From NCBI GenBank assembly GCA_031289115.1, contig JAITQC010000107.1, forward strand, positions 1-37,163: a DNA stretch of 37,163 bases, in the 5' to 3' direction. Position 1 is the stretch's first letter, and every line of letters begins with the position of its first letter. Of this stretch, positions 26,084 to 34,900 are shown piece after piece. The stretch is from Planctomycetota bacterium (lineage in GTDB: Bacteria; Planctomycetota; SZUA-567). The notes under the pieces were generated by a model. The model made no database searches. It saw nothing but the letters and a program-made list of their open reading frames with translations, and was not told the DNA's origin. The translations under genes were made by a program, and so were the position numbers.

Positions 26084-26809
26084 TTAAAACTGGTTGCCGT
26101 CCGAGGCGATGATGCGCCCGCTGTCGGTGGAGCGGGGACGGACATTCACCCCCGCTTTCAGGCGTTGCGACTCGTGGGTTTTCGAATGGAACGGCTCGGG
26201 GCAAAAGGCGCGCACTATGTCTTTCCAGGTCACTAAACCCAGCAGGCGCATGTTTTCATTAACCACCACCGGCAAACAGGAAATCTTGAAAGAGTTCATT
26301 ATGCGGATTGCCGCGGCTATGGTGGTGTCGGAAGCGATAAAACTGGGCTTTCGGGTCATTATTAAGCCGACTTTACGCCGCAGCAATTCAATGTCCCGGC
26401 GCTGCTCGTTCACCGTGCCGACAAAGGGGCTTACCGAGGCCAGAAAATCCCGGTCAGAGATAATCCCAATCAGCCCTCCCTCCTCGTCAACCACCGGTAA
26501 ATGGTGGAAACGAACCCGGGAAAAAATCCCCTTGACCGTCAAGACCGTGTCGTCGAAATTGATGGTGACCGGATTTTCCGACATGATTTCGCCGACCGGA
26601 TGGTTGCGCACATCCAGATCGGGCTCGATTTCCGGGAGTGGTTCGGCGTAGTCCTGCTGCTCAAGCAGAATCTCCTGCACCTTCTCCCAGGACCGGCGCT
26701 CCATGTCGTCTATAGTTGAGGAACTTTTCCTGTCTCTCTCGACCCGGCGATCCCGTTCCGCGTCATGCGGGTTTTTAATCTTGCGGTCACCCAAACCAAA
26801 AAACCACAT
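26084..26809 (-). CDS. CBS-domain pair protein
   Basis: The 241-residue cytoplasmic protein has two CBS motifs forming a Bateman module. CBS1 (about 72-127) reads VGEIMSENPVTINFDD, FHHLPVVDEEGGLIGIISDRDFL; CBS2 (about 148-205) reads VGLIMTRKPSFIASDTTI, KISCLPVVVNENMRLLGLVTWKDIV. CBS pairs often bind AMP, ATP, SAM or related adenylates. The first 65 residues are charged and unlike a known domain; the last 35 are also without motif. AAGGAG lies six bases before the ATG. It opens the CBS-kinase-nadA-cysE-ligase operon. Confidence 0.88.
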   Translation of the reverse strand: MWFFGLGDRKIKNPHDAERDRRVERDRKSSSTIDDMERRSWEKVQEILLEQQDYAEPLPEIEPDLDVRNHPVGEIMSENPVTINFDDTVLTVKGIFSRVRFHHLPVVDEEGGLIGIISDRDFLASVSPFVGTVNEQRRDIELLRRKVGLIMTRKPSFIASDTTIAAAIRIMNSFKISCLPVVVNENMRLLGLVTWKDIVRAFCPEPFHSKTHESQRLKAGVNVRPRSTDSGRIIASDGNQF

Positions 26810-26949
26810 ACCAAACTCCTTCCCTATAGGGTGTATTTACCTGGCGTTCGGGAGTCTACCCGACCCGTGGATTTCGGCGGCTTACGACTTCCTGTCACCA
26901 GTGCGGTAGCTGTCGCCATAACCCGCGGCAGCATTATCGCCATTTATTC

Positions 26950-26978
26950 TATATAAGCGGTAAGCAAAAAAAAGACAA
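26950..26978 (-). promoter_or_regulatory. Sigma70 promoter for the CBS-kinase-nadA operon
   Basis: On the minus strand TTGTCT (26978-26973), a 17-base spacer that begins with a T run, and TATATA (26955-26950) lie about 140 bases before the CBS gene. The rest of 26810-27131 has no gene: there is an AT-rich patch at 27010-27055 and a stem without T run (27072-27080 with 27093-27100). Confidence 0.55.
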
Positions 26979-27131
26979 AGTCTCCCCCAATGCGCCGGGT
27001 CTAGCCACCATTGTTATAATCTACCATAAATCATGTGGTTAGTATCATATTTTCCCGGTCGACTTAAGCGTCCCTCCCGGGGTCAACCCAGACCGGAGGG
27101 CGGGGGAGGAAGAAACATCCGCCCGGCGGCA

Positions 27132-27163
27132 TAAAAAAGGCCGTCAGGCGCTAGCCTGGCGAC
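27132..27163 (-). terminator. Intrinsic terminator after tRNA-Leu
   Basis: Reading the minus strand, a stem of about ten pairs (inner arms CAGGC/GCCTG, loop TAGC, one C-A mismatch and one G-U pair outside) is followed by C and six Ts, starting about 13 bases after the tRNA 3' end. Confidence 0.75.
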
Positions 27164-27175
27164 CCCGGCACATTC

Positions 27176-27259
27176 TGGTGCGGGAAGGGGGATTCGAACC
27201 CCCACGGATTGCTCCACAAGATCCTAAATCTTGCGTGTCTGCCATTCCACCATTCCCGC
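27176..27259 (-). tRNA. tRNA-Leu (anticodon UAG)
   Basis: The minus strand folds into a class II tRNA. The acceptor arms are GCGGGAA and TTCCCGC with discriminator A and an encoded CCA. The anticodon stem-loop is CAAGA-TTTAGGA-TCTTG, giving UAG, which reads CUN leucine codons. The variable arm is long, as expected for tRNA-Leu, and the T arm is GGGGGTTCGAATCCCCC. It lies 40 bases after the stop of the HTH-like gene on the same strand and before a terminator. Confidence 0.96.
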
Positions 27260-27299
27260 CGCACACTCTCCCCTTGGCTTTGGCCGCCAGAGAGGTCCC

Positions 27300-27947
27300 T
27301 TACTGCAAGGCCTCGAGTTCAACCAATGAGCGTTCGATTCGCTCCTTCAGGCCAGCCGGAACCGCCTCACTAAGACTTAGCTTGCGCCGAAGTTCACGCG
27401 CCAGGCGAAGCAGGACCACCAGGTCGCGCTTGGACGAGGTGGCGTCTATCACTTCGCTGGCGGCAGCGTCGGGGGCCCGAAGACTCTGGCGGAGTTCCCG
27501 CCTTAGTTCCGGTCCTTCCACCGCGTCGTCAAAGGCCTTGCGGTGGAGTTCCTTCACGGTGTCCCGGCTTAGTCGATCGTCCTGCCGCGCCTTGTCAAGA
27601 AGTTCGACAGTCTGAAAATCCGGGATGCGTTGGTCGCTTAGGCCTCCGGTGTCTTCTTCAAACGCCTGCAGACGCTTACCCTCGTACTTCTTCATGTAAT
27701 TGTAGCTGACCAGGAGTTTTTGCACCGTCGGCTTCTTTAAGCCGAGCTCTCTGGCGCAGTACACTTCGAAATCATCATAACCCCAAGTCTTGTAATCGCC
27801 GCCGTAGACAACCTCGTTAAGCAGCCGCCCCAGTTCCACCCAGGAGGCCCGGAACTGGCGAAGTGAAAGAAGAACCTGGTGACGCAGGGACCCCGGTTCC
27901 AGGGAGTCCAGTTGGCTGTCAATTTTCTTCACATTGGAGCTAGGCAT
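27300..27947 (-). CDS. Uncharacterised HTH-like protein
   Basis: I do not recognise a named family for this 215-residue soluble, charged protein. Residues about 28-90 (SLRQFRASWVELGRLLNEV, GYDDFEVYCARELGLKKPTVQKLL) look like a helix-turn-helix unit in the style of DUF3102-like or phage-type regulators: an entry helix, a WGY segment, then a turn with ELGLKKPTVQKLL as recognition helix. Residues 110-215 are mostly helical with many Arg/Glu/Leu, suited to a coiled coil. The start at 27947 follows GGAGAG 9-11 bases upstream; the frame extends 16 codons further without a ribosome site. A strong promoter lies at 28024-28051, and tRNA-Leu follows 40 bases after the stop, perhaps in the same transcript. 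A regulator is a guess. Confidence 0.7.
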   Translation of the reverse strand: MPSSNVKKIDSQLDSLEPGSLRHQVLLSLRQFRASWVELGRLLNEVVYGGDYKTWGYDDFEVYCARELGLKKPTVQKLLVSYNYMKKYEGKRLQAFEEDTGGLSDQRIPDFQTVELLDKARQDDRLSRDTVKELHRKAFDDAVEGPELRRELRQSLRAPDAAASEVIDATSSKRDLVVLLRLARELRRKLSLSEAVPAGLKERIERSLVELEALQ

Positions 27948-28023
27948 TTTTTCTTCTCTCCGCCTTGACCCCTGGGTACCGGGGCAAAAACCCATGGCGT
28001 CCGAGTTGAACGCCGGGTTTATA

Positions 28024-28051
28024 ATTATAGCGTTCCGACTTTTTTAGGCAA
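28024..28051 (-). promoter_or_regulatory. Sigma70 promoter for the HTH-like gene and possibly tRNA-Leu
   Basis: On the minus strand TTGCCT (28051-28046), a 16-base spacer and a perfect TATAAT (28029-28024) lie 77 bases before the ATG at 27947. No separate promoter is evident in the 40 bases between gene and tRNA. Confidence 0.72.
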
Positions 28052-28190
28052 TGCTCCGGGCGGGACATTGTTCCATATCCCCAGCTGGCCGCTTTTTCCT
28101 TGCCGAAACAGCCAGCGCCATGAAAATAGGCTTGTTACAGATGATTTTTTGTGGGCCGTTCCGGCTCCTCTCGGGGAAAAGGAGGATATT

Positions 28191-29537
28191 ATGGCGGAAC
28201 CGGTGACAATTGGGGTGGGGCTGATCGGTTCGGGGGTAGTGGGCGGCGGGGTGGCGGAAGTTCTTCTCACCCGGCGGGATCTCATCCGGCAACGCGCTGA
28301 GGTCGACCTAGATCTCCTTCTGGTGGCTGACAAGGAGCGCGAGCGCGCCCTTGCCACCGGCATCGCGCCGGACCGGATCACCGATGACTATCGTTCGGTG
28401 GTGTCTGACCCCCGGATAAGCATCGTGGTCGAACTTATTGGCGGCGTCAACCTGGCTTACGATGTGGTAAGCGCCGCCCTCCGGGCTGGCAAGCACGTAG
28501 TCACCGCCAACAAGGCGCTCCTGGCGGAAAGGGGGGGAGACCTCTTCGCCCTGGCCCGGACCAATAACCTTTGCCTCTCCTTCGAGGCCTCGGTAGCCGG
28601 TGGCATCCCCCTCCTTCTTTCCCTGCGCGAAGGACTTATCGCTAACCGTTTGAGTTCACTCCTAGGTATTGTCAACGGTACCTGCAACTACATACTCTCG
28701 GAAATGACCGCCAAGGGCATATCTTTCGCCGACAGCCTGAAGGAAGCGCAAAACCTGGGCTTTGCCGAAGCCGATCCTTCCACTGACATCGATGGCAAAG
28801 ATTCCGGACATAAGCTAGCCCTTCTCTCCGCCCTCGCCTTCGACACCTGGATAGATTTCCCCTCCCTGCATATCGAAGGCATCCGTAACATTCAGGACAG
28901 CGACATAAAAATCACCAGTTTCCTAGGTTACACCCTGAAACTACTGGCGGTCGCCCGAACCGACCCGCCGCCCCCACCCATCAGCCAGGGAATAAACCAG
29001 GAGTTGCCCGGGCCGGGAAGATTGTTCCTCTCGGTCCATCCCTCACTTCTTAGGAAGTCTAACCCCATGGCGTCGGTATCGGGAAGCCTTAACGCGGTAG
29101 AAACCAACGGGGACGTGGTGATGGAAAGCATGTTTTACGGCCGGGGGGCCGGACGCTATCCCACCGCCTCGGCGGTGGTCTCCGACATCGCCGCCATCGC
29201 CAAAAACCTGCGTTACGGTGGGGCCAGGGGTTGGTTCCCCCCCGCCAGCAATTCCTACCAGATCGCCCCCATGGAGGACTACCGGACCCGCTACTACCTC
29301 CGGTTCAATGTCCATGACCGTTCCGGAGTGTTGGGTATACTCGCCACCATTCTCGGTCGCCACCATGTCTCCATTGCCGCCATGCACCAGTTTGAAGACG
29401 ACCCGAACGACAATCTGGCCTCGGTCTGCCTCTCCACCCACTTGGCGCGGGAGGGTGATATCACCCAGGCTATAGCGGAAATCACCCGCATGGATTTTCT
29501 GGCCGGAGAGCCCGCCCTGATCCGGATAGAGGATTAG
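28191..29537 (+). CDS. hom: Homoserine dehydrogenase
   Basis: The enzyme reduces aspartate semialdehyde to homoserine for threonine and methionine synthesis. The 448-residue protein has the NAD(P) motif GLIGSGVVGGGVAEVL, VVELIGG, VVTANKALLAERG, FEASVAGGIPLL, GIVNGTCNYILSEM and the catalytic AEADPSTDIDGKDSGHKL, then a C-terminal ACT domain (YYLRFNVHDRSGVLGILATIL) likely to sense threonine. The start at 28191 is fixed by GGAGG six bases upstream; a longer frame from 28068 lacks family similarity. The upstream gap 27948-28190 contains the divergent promoter above but no clear forward promoter. A membrane-protein gene follows 74 bases later. Confidence 0.96.
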   Translation: MAEPVTIGVGLIGSGVVGGGVAEVLLTRRDLIRQRAEVDLDLLLVADKERERALATGIAPDRITDDYRSVVSDPRISIVVELIGGVNLAYDVVSAALRAGKHVVTANKALLAERGGDLFALARTNNLCLSFEASVAGGIPLLLSLREGLIANRLSSLLGIVNGTCNYILSEMTAKGISFADSLKEAQNLGFAEADPSTDIDGKDSGHKLALLSALAFDTWIDFPSLHIEGIRNIQDSDIKITSFLGYTLKLLAVARTDPPPPPISQGINQELPGPGRLFLSVHPSLLRKSNPMASVSGSLNAVETNGDVVMESMFYGRGAGRYPTASAVVSDIAAIAKNLRYGGARGWFPPASNSYQIAPMEDYRTRYYLRFNVHDRSGVLGILATILGRHHVSIAAMHQFEDDPNDNLASVCLSTHLAREGDITQAIAEITRMDFLAGEPALIRIED

Positions 29538-29611
29538 CGAAGCTTAAAGATAATGCCACCGAGGCACCACCGGTACACCGACTGGCGAGGCCTTAACCAA
29601 GGGAGAAGCGC

Positions 29612-30838
29612 ATGACTGATGCAACTTTGCCAACCGCCCCGGAGAAAAAGCCGGCTTCTTTCCTCGCCGCCCGTCAACCCAAACATATCCTGCTTTTCAT
29701 TCTGGCCCTGGCGGTGCTGATCGCCCTGGTTTACAGTCTGGCCAGTAACCCTAGGCGCAAAACCCCCTTGACCCTGGTGTCGGCTAATTCCCAGCTTTAT
29801 CTGGAAACCAGTGACTCTCCCCGGCTATTCAAGGCTTTGGCGGATTTTCCCCTGTGGACCCGGGAACGCCGCGCTAGCGCCAACGAACCCTGGAACCATA
29901 TTTTAGGAGCGCTAGCCAGCCGCATAGGTACGCAAGTCCACGCCCTGGGAGCCAATCTTCCCCTAGCTTGGCTTGCCTCCTCCCGCCAGGCCGCCCTGGC
30001 CCTGACGGGAAAAGACTCAGGCGCCACTGGGGAGCTCGCCTGGGTGATTTTCCTGGATGTTCCTAACCCCGGCCAGGTCCTCCAGGAGCTTCCCGGCCTT
30101 TTGGGAATAACGGCTGTCCCCGACTCGGAAGGAGAGGAAAATATCCTGAGCCTTACCGGTAGCGACAAGGGCAGTCTTTGCCTCGGGGTGGCCGGGGAGT
30201 GGCTTCTTGTCGCTTCCGACCCCGATCCCGTTCGTTTCGCCTTGGCCGCCAGCCCCGCCACCCCAAGCCTGGCCGGGAGTGGCGTCGTTCCCGACTGGCG
30301 CAGCGGTGACTCGCTACGGGGTTTTGTGCATCCCCTGTTGGGGAGCCGGGCGGTTTGGCCCTCCGCCAGCGGATTCGATCCGGCAGCCCGGATATCCTTC
30401 ATCGCCCGCCACCTGGGTGGCGGCGAAGTCGACCTCCATCTGGAGGTCCGGGAAGTCCTGGGTTCCCCCATCTTTTGGCTCTGGCAACTGTTAAAGCAGA
30501 TTTTATCCATAACCGCCATACTCTGCCTGGTATTAACCGCCGCCATACTCGCCCTGATGCTGGGATGGGGAAGCTGGCTTAAATACCTTGCCCAGAGGGC
30601 TGGGATTTATAACGCACCCTCCCCCCTGGCGGTCACCCCCTCGCCGGCTTTCCAGGAAGACAGCGCCCTCCCTGGCGAAAACGTCTTGACCCCCACCCCT
30701 CCTTCCAGCCTAGAGGAAACAGCAAAACCACGCCAGAAGCGCCGCGCTCCGTCCACGCGTTCGGTGGAGGAAAAAATCCGCCCCCAACGACCCCGGCCCC
30801 GCAAGAAATCCTCTGGCCAGGGAGACAGGGAAGCGTAG
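29612..30838 (+). CDS. Uncharacterised two-TM membrane protein
   Basis: This 408-residue protein is not recognised. It has an N-terminal TM (about 25-45, ILLFILALAVLIALVYSLA), a roughly 240-residue extracytoplasmic domain, a second TM (about 297-320, ITAILCLVLTAAILALMLGWG) and a basic, proline-rich cytoplasmic tail of about 80 residues ending in many Lys/Arg. The middle domain has beta-rich stretches (LAWVIFLDVPNPGQVLQELP, LCLGVAGEWLLVASDPDPVRFAL) reminiscent of DUF3352-like proteins that occur in some PVC and cyanobacterial genomes, but I cannot prove it. AAGGGAG precedes the ATG. It lies between hom and the YdjC-type gene on the same strand. Confidence 0.72.
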   Translation: MTDATLPTAPEKKPASFLAARQPKHILLFILALAVLIALVYSLASNPRRKTPLTLVSANSQLYLETSDSPRLFKALADFPLWTRERRASANEPWNHILGALASRIGTQVHALGANLPLAWLASSRQAALALTGKDSGATGELAWVIFLDVPNPGQVLQELPGLLGITAVPDSEGEENILSLTGSDKGSLCLGVAGEWLLVASDPDPVRFALAASPATPSLAGSGVVPDWRSGDSLRGFVHPLLGSRAVWPSASGFDPAARISFIARHLGGGEVDLHLEVREVLGSPIFWLWQLLKQILSITAILCLVLTAAILALMLGWGSWLKYLAQRAGIYNAPSPLAVTPSPAFQEDSALPGENVLTPTPPSSLEETAKPRQKRRAPSTRSVEEKIRPQRPRPRKKSSGQGDREA

Positions 30839-30889
30839 GCCGGCCTGGTCTTTACCGACTTAACATCGCCTTGATTCCAAAGAGGATAC

Positions 30890-31798
30890 ATGCCTAGCCG
30901 GCACCTGATAGTTACCGCGGACGATTTCGGTCTCTCCCCCGGCATCAACGCTGGTGTGGTGCTGGCCCACCGTCAGGGCATCCTCACATCCGCCTCCCTT
31001 CTCGCCACCGCCCCTTTTGCCGAAGCGGCCGCCAGTCTTGCCCGCGAGAATCCTGGTCTTGACATTGGCGTCCACCTTAACCTGGTCCGTGGCAAACCCG
31101 TCCTCCCTCCCGCCAGCCTTCCCAACTTGGTTGACCGGGACGGAGCCTTCCGTCTTTTTCGCTGGCGCCATCTTAGTCCCGCCTTTCTTGGCGAGGCGGA
31201 AAGGGAATACCGGGCCCAGATCGAAAAAAGCCTCTCCCTTGGCCTTGTCCCCAGCCACCTGGATTTCGAGAAACACCACGCCTGGCAGGCCGGCCTTTAT
31301 CGCCTGGCCTCCGACTTGGCCAGGGAATATGGTATCGGAGGGATTCGTAACCTAGCCGAGCCACTCGGCTGGTCCCTAAGGCATGGCAACTGGCCGGGCT
31401 GGCGCCGCTTGGTGATGTCCCTGGCTCTTCGTAGCGGCGTCCTGCTTGCCCGCCATTCCACCGCGCCCGGGCTACTACGCCCCGAGCATTTCCTGGGCCA
31501 ACTGCATATTGGCCAGCTAAACCAGGAGGCGTGGCTCAAAATCATCCCGCATCTCCCTCCAGGGATTAGCGAAGTGATGACCCACCCAGGCCAGCGGGAA
31601 AAAGATAGTAATCCTCCCAGTCTGGGTTGGCTTGGCGAGCACCGGGAGGTTGAGCTTTCCGCCCTTCTGTCCCCGGCGGTGAAAAGAGCGATTGAAAGCA
31701 ACTTCGTGCGCCTGGTCGGCTACCGGGACCTAATGCCAAGCCGGTTGGAGCAAGTCGATTCCAGCCAAACAGGAAAGCCGGTATTCCTTGACAGGTAA
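30890..31798 (+). CDS. YdjC/ChbG-family carbohydrate deacetylase
   Basis: The 302-residue protein has the family metal site: VTADDFGLSPGINAGV (two Asp, residues about 10-11), GVHLNLVRG (His), HLDFEKHHAW (His pair, where most relatives have HVDxHxH) and EVMTHPG. Relatives remove acetyl groups from N-acetylated oligosaccharides such as chitobiose; HpnK of hopanoid operons is also in this family and shares the TADDFG...GILTSASLL start. No hopanoid or chitin genes lie nearby, so the substrate is open. GAGGA precedes the ATG. Its 3' end overlaps the promoter of the chemotaxis cluster. Confidence 0.86.
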   Translation: MPSRHLIVTADDFGLSPGINAGVVLAHRQGILTSASLLATAPFAEAAASLARENPGLDIGVHLNLVRGKPVLPPASLPNLVDRDGAFRLFRWRHLSPAFLGEAEREYRAQIEKSLSLGLVPSHLDFEKHHAWQAGLYRLASDLAREYGIGGIRNLAEPLGWSLRHGNWPGWRRLVMSLALRSGVLLARHSTAPGLLRPEHFLGQLHIGQLNQEAWLKIIPHLPPGISEVMTHPGQREKDSNPPSLGWLGEHREVELSALLSPAVKRAIESNFVRLVGYRDLMPSRLEQVDSSQTGKPVFLDR

Positions 31799-31816
31799 AC
31801 CGCTATTGGCTATTAT
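31788..31816 (+). promoter_or_regulatory. Sigma70 promoter of the cheA-cheW-mcp cluster
   Basis: A perfect TTGACA (31788-31793), a 17-base spacer and TATTAT (31811-31816) overlap the last codons of the deacetylase gene. The leader to cheA would be about 165 bases. Confidence 0.75.
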
Positions 31817-31843
31817 ACGACTTACGCTAAGTTTCACGTTTTC

Positions 31844-31858
31844 CCGGAAAATTTCCGG
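31844..31858 (+). promoter_or_regulatory. Palindrome in the cheA leader
   Basis: CCGGAAA-A-TTTCCGG is a perfect 7-bp inverted repeat with one central base, about 20 bases downstream of the predicted start site. The position suits a repressor operator. No regulator is known. Confidence 0.45.
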
Positions 31859-31988
31859 TGGTGACACTATTGTTTCCCTGGAACAGGTGTGGGATTGCCT
31901 AAGGCAAGCTGTAGGATTTACCAATTACGCTGTCTTTTCGCTTTTGGGCGTTTTCGTCTCTCCTTTAGGTTGATAATCCGGTAACATC

Positions 31989-34900
31989 ATGGCGAATCAT
32001 CAATTATTGCAAGGTTTAGTATCAGAAGCTTCCGACCTTCTTGACGATGCGGAAGCAGCTCTGGTCAGCTACCCCAAGATCACTGACGACGCCGGACGTA
32101 ATGAGACGGTTAACCGTGTCTTCCGGCATTTCCACTCCATCAAGGGAAGCGCCGGCTTTGTTGAACTGAATGAAATAGCAAAAGTTACCCACGAAGCAGA
32201 AACCCTGCTTGAGCAATACCGCAACTCCTCCACCCTGGTGATGCCGCATGAGACTACCGATCTCCTCTGCCGCACCATCGATTTTCTGCGTATTCTCTTC
32301 GATGTCGAACTCCGGATGGCGGCTAATGATGAGACGGAAAAGCCGGCAGATATTATTTCCGACATGCAAGGCCTGATCCAGGAGATTTCCAACCGGGTCA
32401 AGAGCCTGAAAAACCGCCCTTCCGATTTGAATGTCGAGATAGAAGAAAATGGACGCACCCAGCAACATACCACCACCATACAGATATCGGGTAGGACTTC
32501 CCCTTCCCGGGTAATAGGTAAAGCCCCTAACCAAGTCGCCCCGCCGGAGGGAAAATCCGCCTCCGGTCTAGACGCTCCGCCACCCCACCCGCGCTCTGAT
32601 ACCACCATTATCCCCCGCCAGGGCGGTGGCAAGGCCGGTAGTGACACCACCAAAGTGAACAAAGCGGACGGGGCGAAAAGCCAGTCCGGCCGCAGATCCG
32701 CAACGAGCGAAAGCGATCGAAGACACTCTGACACCTCCATGTCCTACAAGAGCGACACCGCCACCATCATCCGGTCGCAAAACCTAGACTCCAACCTCAC
32801 CACCAACAAAAACGAGTTCCTCAACCGCTACATCAATGAGGCCAATGAACTCCTGGAACAGACTGAACAGGCTTTGCTCCTGATTGAACAGCACCCGGAA
32901 GACACGCAGGAGTCGATACAAGAGACTTTCCGCGCCTTGCACAGCTTCAAGGGCAACAGCGGTTTCATGAACCTGAGGGACCTGGAACACCTCAGCCACC
33001 GCATGGAGTCGGAAATTGAGAGTTCTATCAACAAATCCGTCGGCATAAACATCCAGACCATTGATGTCCTGCTCCAGATGATCGACGTCCTGCGCCAGGG
33101 CGTATTAAACCTTAGTTGCGGTGGTAGCGGAGAAATCCCCGAGGCGAACCTTTATATCACCATGATGGATGAGATCGGTTCCAGTAACTCCCGCGACACT
33201 GGCATGGTCAATACCCAAGTCCGCGATCCGGTGACCGCGGTGTCGGAAAAAGCCCCGGAGCCGCCGCCGCCACCACCACCGCCGCCACCAGAGCCTCCGG
33301 TAACCCCGGTGGCGCAGACCGCAGCGGAACCACCGTCAAAATCGGCGACCGCCGTACAAAAACGAATTCCCCAGATTGTCACCCGGAAAAACCGGAGTAG
33401 CCCGGACACAGCGGCCCCGGGCCCGGCTACGGCGGCAGTCCCTGTTGCTAAATCCCCGCCCTCGCGGCCGGTGGTAGCGGCCGCGGGGGCGGGAGCGGAG
33501 GAGCCACCCCAACCGCCTGCCGGTAACTCTCTGACCACTCTGGAGCCCCGCGGCAAAGCTTCTACCCAGGTGGATCTGGCTACTACTCCCCGCGTCACCC
33601 ATATTGAGCTTAACGGCCCCCTCCCTAACGCCACGCCGGCAACCAGGGAGATTAAGGCACCAACAAAAATGGAAGTTGAAGCCAAATTGACGCCAACTAG
33701 AAAAAAAACCACCCGTATCATGCCTACTCCGGATGCCCCGGTAGCGGTGCCTCCCCCACCGCCCGCGGCTGCCCCAACCGCCATCCGGCCGGTGGCGCCT
33801 CCCCGTGCCCCTATTCCTAAGGTGAATGCCCCGGAACAACCGGCGCCACCGCCCGTCACTACTCCGCGCGCCACCCCCAACAGCGCTGGCGCTGGAGCTG
33901 GGGCTGGCGCCGCTGCCGGTGCCTCACCCCAAAAAGGGGTGGCGGCTCCGCGGACTGACATCCGGGTTGACCTGAACAAACTCGACCTCATGCTTGACCT
34001 GGTTGGCGAACTGGTTATCGCCGAGACCATGGTCACCCGCCATCCCGCCCTTATTGACCAAGAGAATGAATCCCTGGAAAGGGCGGTTCACCAACTCCGC
34101 CGGGTCGCCAACTCCCTCCAAGACATGGCTATGTCGGTACGCATGATTCCCCTCTCCTCCACTTTCCGCCGCATGATCCGCCTGGTTTACGACCTTTCCA
34201 TCAAGGCGGGAAAACAGGTAGACCTCGTTCTCCTGGGTGAAGAAACGGAAGTCGACCGCACCGTGATCGAAAGGATCTCCGATCCCCTGGTCCATATCAT
34301 CCGTAACGCTATCGACCACGGGCTAGAAACCAGCGAAGATCGCCTGGCTTCGGGAAAACCGGAAACCGGCCGGGTGACTATCGAAGGGCGCCACGAAGGG
34401 GGCGAGGTCTGGATTGTCATCACCGACGATGGTCGCGGCCTCAGCCGGGAAAAAATTGTCCGAAAAGGGATTGAGCGCGGCCTCATCAACGGCGACGGTT
34501 CCGACCTCAGTGACGGGCAGATTTACCACCTTATTTTCGAACCCGGTTTTTCCACCGCTGACAAAATAACCGATATCTCCGGACGCGGTTTCGGTATGGA
34601 CGTGGTGAAGAAAAACATCGAGAAATTGTCAGGAAAAATAGATATCCGCACCCGTGAGGGCGAGGGGACCGCGGTCATTATGCGCATACCCTTGACCCTG
34701 GCGATTATCGAAGGCATGCTGGTGCGGGCCGGTGCCACGCGTTATATCATTCCTCTCCTTTCCATCCGCGAGTCGCTGAAACCCGACATCAGCCAGATCA
34801 TGTTCACCCCGGACGGCCAGGCCATGGTGAAGCTACGGCAAGACCTTATCCCGGTGGTGCGGCTGGACGAGGTTTTCCGGCGGGTGACGATGACTAAAAA

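Noticed and set aside
25592-26236. Forward frame of 214 codons opposite the kinase and CBS genes
   Set aside because: The opposite strand encodes clear HisKA/HATPase and CBS motifs; the forward product has no domain.
27061-27259. tRNA-Leu as an attachment site of a mobile element
   Set aside because: No integrase, no repeat of the tRNA 3' end and no change of gene type appear within the window.
31788-31973. Small 61-codon frame between the deacetylase and cheA
   Set aside because: It begins inside the -35 of the cheA promoter, has no ribosome site and no similarity that I recognise.
33259-33300. Proline-codon repeat as a tandem-repeat locus
   Set aside because: It is a short low-complexity part of the CheA linker and not an independent repeat element.
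32069-34036. Long open frames on the minus strand opposite cheA
   Set aside because: They mirror the high-GC codon bias of cheA, lack ribosome sites and recognisable domains.
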